Shown here: one piece after another, positions 62,591 to 64,000 of the stretch | How the letters are laid out: every line of letters begins with the position of its first letter | How positions within the stretch are numbered: the first letter of the stretch is position 1 | Translations under genes and position numbers: made by a program | Source of the DNA: Shewanella fodinae | Lineage (GTDB): Bacteria; Pseudomonadota; Gammaproteobacteria; Enterobacterales; Shewanellaceae | NCBI RefSeq assembly: GCF_014651955.1 | Contig: NZ_BMXW01000012.1 | Coordinates: 59,380 to 123,379 of the forward strand | Length of the DNA stretch: 64,000 nucleotides | Direction of reading: 5' to 3' | Notes under the pieces: generated by a model | What the model saw: the letters and a program-made list of their open reading frames with translations, nothing else | What the model was told of the DNA's origin: nothing | Database searches by the model: none

Positions 62591-63838
62591 ATGAAAAGCA
62601 AACATTGGCTTGGCAATATTGGTGTGCAGGTAGTAATAGCCATGATCCTCGGCGCGGTAGTGGGCTGGGCGATGGGCAGCAGTGCTTCAATATTCGCTCC
62701 TTTGGGAACGCTGTTTATTCATCTGATTAAAATGCTGGTGATCCCGTTGGTGCTGGTCGCAATTATTGCGGGTTCCGCCAGTCTTGGTAATACACCATCG
62801 GCCGGTAAAATTGGCCTCGGCACTTTTGTGTTTTTTCTGGGAACTTCAGCGCTTGCGGTCGTGCTGGCGCTAGTGCTGGGACATCTGTTTGAACCTGGAT
62901 TGGGTACTGATATTACCGCACATGCTAAAGCATTTGACCCCGTGACCGCTGACCAAGGGGCGTTGCCCGGGGCCGTAGACACGTTGATTGGCATGATCCC
63001 TACGAATGTGTTTGAATCCCTGACCGGTGGTAATATCCTGCAGATCCTGGTGTTCAGCATTTTCTTTGGTATTGCCCTGACCAAGGTAAAAGGTGCAGGG
63101 CCTAAGCAGGTGCAATCAGCACTCAATACCGTATTAGAAGCTTTGGTGTGGATGATCTCTAAAGTGATGCTGATAGCGCCACTGGGGGTGTTCGGGCTGA
63201 TGGCCGATGCGGTAGGCAGCTTCGGTTTTGGTGCGATGAAAGTGGTGCTGAATCTGTTCTGGGTGTATCTGCTGGGGATTATCATTTACACCTTCTTGTT
63301 TTTCCCGGCGCTAGTGCAACTGCTGTCACCGGTCTCCGCATTGAAATTCATCATGGTGATGAAAAAGCCGCAGGTGATGGCCTTGTCAACGGCGTCGTCG
63401 ATGGCGACCTTGCCGGTCAACATGCAGACCTGCGAACAGGATCTGAAAGTCAGTAATGCCACCGCATCGTTTGTCTTACCGCTAGGGGCTACGGTCAATA
63501 TGAGCGGTAATGCCATTTATTACGGGCTGGTGGCGATTTTCTTTGCGCAGATGTACCACGTCCCTCTGGATATGACTGCTTATGCCGCGATTATCCTTAC
63601 CTCCACCCTCGGTGCTGTCGGTCAGGCAGGGGTGCCGGGTCCGACATTCCTGGTGGTTGCTGTGCTGTTGTCGGCGGGGATCCCGATCGATGGCTTGCCA
63701 TTACTGTTCGCGCTGGATCGTATTTTTGACATGATCCGTACGGCATTAAATATTACTGGTGATGCGGCTTGTGCAGTGATTATGGACAAGTATGCGCCAG
63801 AGAAAGCGCAACCGGTACTCATAGACGAAGCCGACTGA
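62591..63838 (+). CDS. Dicarboxylate/amino acid:cation symporter (DAACS family)
   Basis: A 415-residue secondary transporter of the GltP/DctA/SstT superfamily. It has eight helices plus two re-entrant loops; signature features are the serine-rich loop STASSMATLPVNMQ before helix 7, NMSGNAIYYG in helix 7 (NMDG in other members; substrate and cation site) and GVPGPTFLVVAVLLS in the second loop, with the helix 8 segment DRIFDMIRTALNITGDAACA. It imports glutamate, aspartate or C4-dicarboxylates with Na+ or protons. AAGGAAGATAACAATA precedes the ATG at 62591, which I prefer over an earlier in-frame start. Confidence 0.93.
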   Translation: MKSKHWLGNIGVQVVIAMILGAVVGWAMGSSASIFAPLGTLFIHLIKMLVIPLVLVAIIAGSASLGNTPSAGKIGLGTFVFFLGTSALAVVLALVLGHLFEPGLGTDITAHAKAFDPVTADQGALPGAVDTLIGMIPTNVFESLTGGNILQILVFSIFFGIALTKVKGAGPKQVQSALNTVLEALVWMISKVMLIAPLGVFGLMADAVGSFGFGAMKVVLNLFWVYLLGIIIYTFLFFPALVQLLSPVSALKFIMVMKKPQVMALSTASSMATLPVNMQTCEQDLKVSNATASFVLPLGATVNMSGNAIYYGLVAIFFAQMYHVPLDMTAYAAIILTSTLGAVGQAGVPGPTFLVVAVLLSAGIPIDGLPLLFALDRIFDMIRTALNITGDAACAVIMDKYAPEKAQPVLIDEAD

Positions 63839-63876
63839 GTTGTGTTGTTACCACTAAAAAGGCCACCCAGAAGGTT

Positions 63877-63906
63877 AACGCCACTCGCTTAAGAGCGAGT
63901 GGCGTT
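63877..63906. terminator. Perfect 13-bp stem after the symporter gene
   Basis: AACGCCACTCGCT pairs perfectly with AGCGAGTGGCGTT around a TAAG loop. It lies between the symporter and a likely convergent gene, and probably acts in both directions. Confidence 0.7.
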
Positions 63907-63913
63907 CTTATCT

Positions 63914-64000
63914 CTAGAGCGTGAAGGATATTTCGCCGCTTTTTTCAATACAGCTCTTGGGTAAGGCTGTCTTTTCCTTTTCTCTGGCAGAATTAGCCGC
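63914..64000 (-). CDS. Possible C-terminal end of a minus-strand gene cut by the window edge
   Basis: On the minus strand a frame is open from the window edge to a TAG at 63914-63916, coding for 28 residues ending KSCIEKSGEISFTL. Its position directly before a bidirectional-looking terminator supports a convergent gene whose body lies outside. The residues do not identify a family. Confidence 0.35.
   Translation of the reverse strand, partial: AANSAREKEKTALPKSCIEKSGEISFTL

Overview
The window looks like an ordinary chromosomal stretch of a gammaproteobacterium of the Shewanella type. This is inferred from gene content, not from a search: four methyl-accepting chemotaxis proteins, an ohrR-ohr pair, gamma-proteobacterial DUF3581 and DUF2956 families, a metH gene divergent from a cobalamin salvage/transport operon, and cydDC. 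I count about 54 credible protein genes, most in short operons, with no tRNA, rRNA, CRISPR array, prophage or insertion sequence that I could recognise. Several convergent gene pairs share strong inverted repeats that are probably bidirectional terminators.

Left part (1-14 kb): a NarL-type two-component pair whose kinase has a four-cysteine PAS domain; the transglycosylase mtgA; a dCache chemoreceptor; two glutathione S-transferases divergent from a TetR regulator with a repeated operator-like motif between them; an exported S9 peptidase; an MFS transporter; a PAP2 phosphatase plus dgkA behind a PmrA-like box; a periplasmic TonB-C protein; and a YceK-type lipoprotein.

Cobalamin/methionine block (14-23 kb): metH on the minus strand, then a plus-strand operon cobC-like, btuD, btuC, cobT, cobS, cobO. 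The intergenic region holds a CRP-like site and three tandem met boxes lying inside the likely promoter of the cobalamin operon, so methionine status probably controls B12 acquisition. The matching B12-binding protein gene btuF lies about 14 kb further on, alone between two paralogous HBM-type chemoreceptors.

23-34 kb: a glutathione peroxidase, a CidA/CidB (LrgAB)-type pair, a chemoreceptor, and then the most interesting module: periplasmic adaptor, ABC ATPase, two MacB/FtsX-type permeases, a sigma-54-dependent response regulator and a histidine kinase that has almost no periplasmic domain. A good sigma-54 promoter candidate sits directly upstream. The layout suggests a self-regulated export or detoxification unit in which the transporter may act as the sensor.

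34-50 kb: two chemoreceptors around btuF, a PspB-like small membrane protein, an aldehyde dehydrogenase, SpoIIAA-like and UspA stress proteins, a winged-helix protein tail-to-tail with a DUF2956 membrane protein, an MsbA-type exporter, DUF3581, a GFA protein, ohrR-ohr with a double operator, and gamma-glutamyltransferase.

50-64 kb: a periplasmic M16 peptidase, a ferritin-like/VIT1 fusion membrane protein next to a 2H phosphoesterase, an RhlE helicase, a DUF3626 protein, cydD-cydC, a NifX-type protein with a Cys/His-rich tail, a dicarboxylate:cation symporter, and the end of a possible minus-strand gene cut by the window edge.
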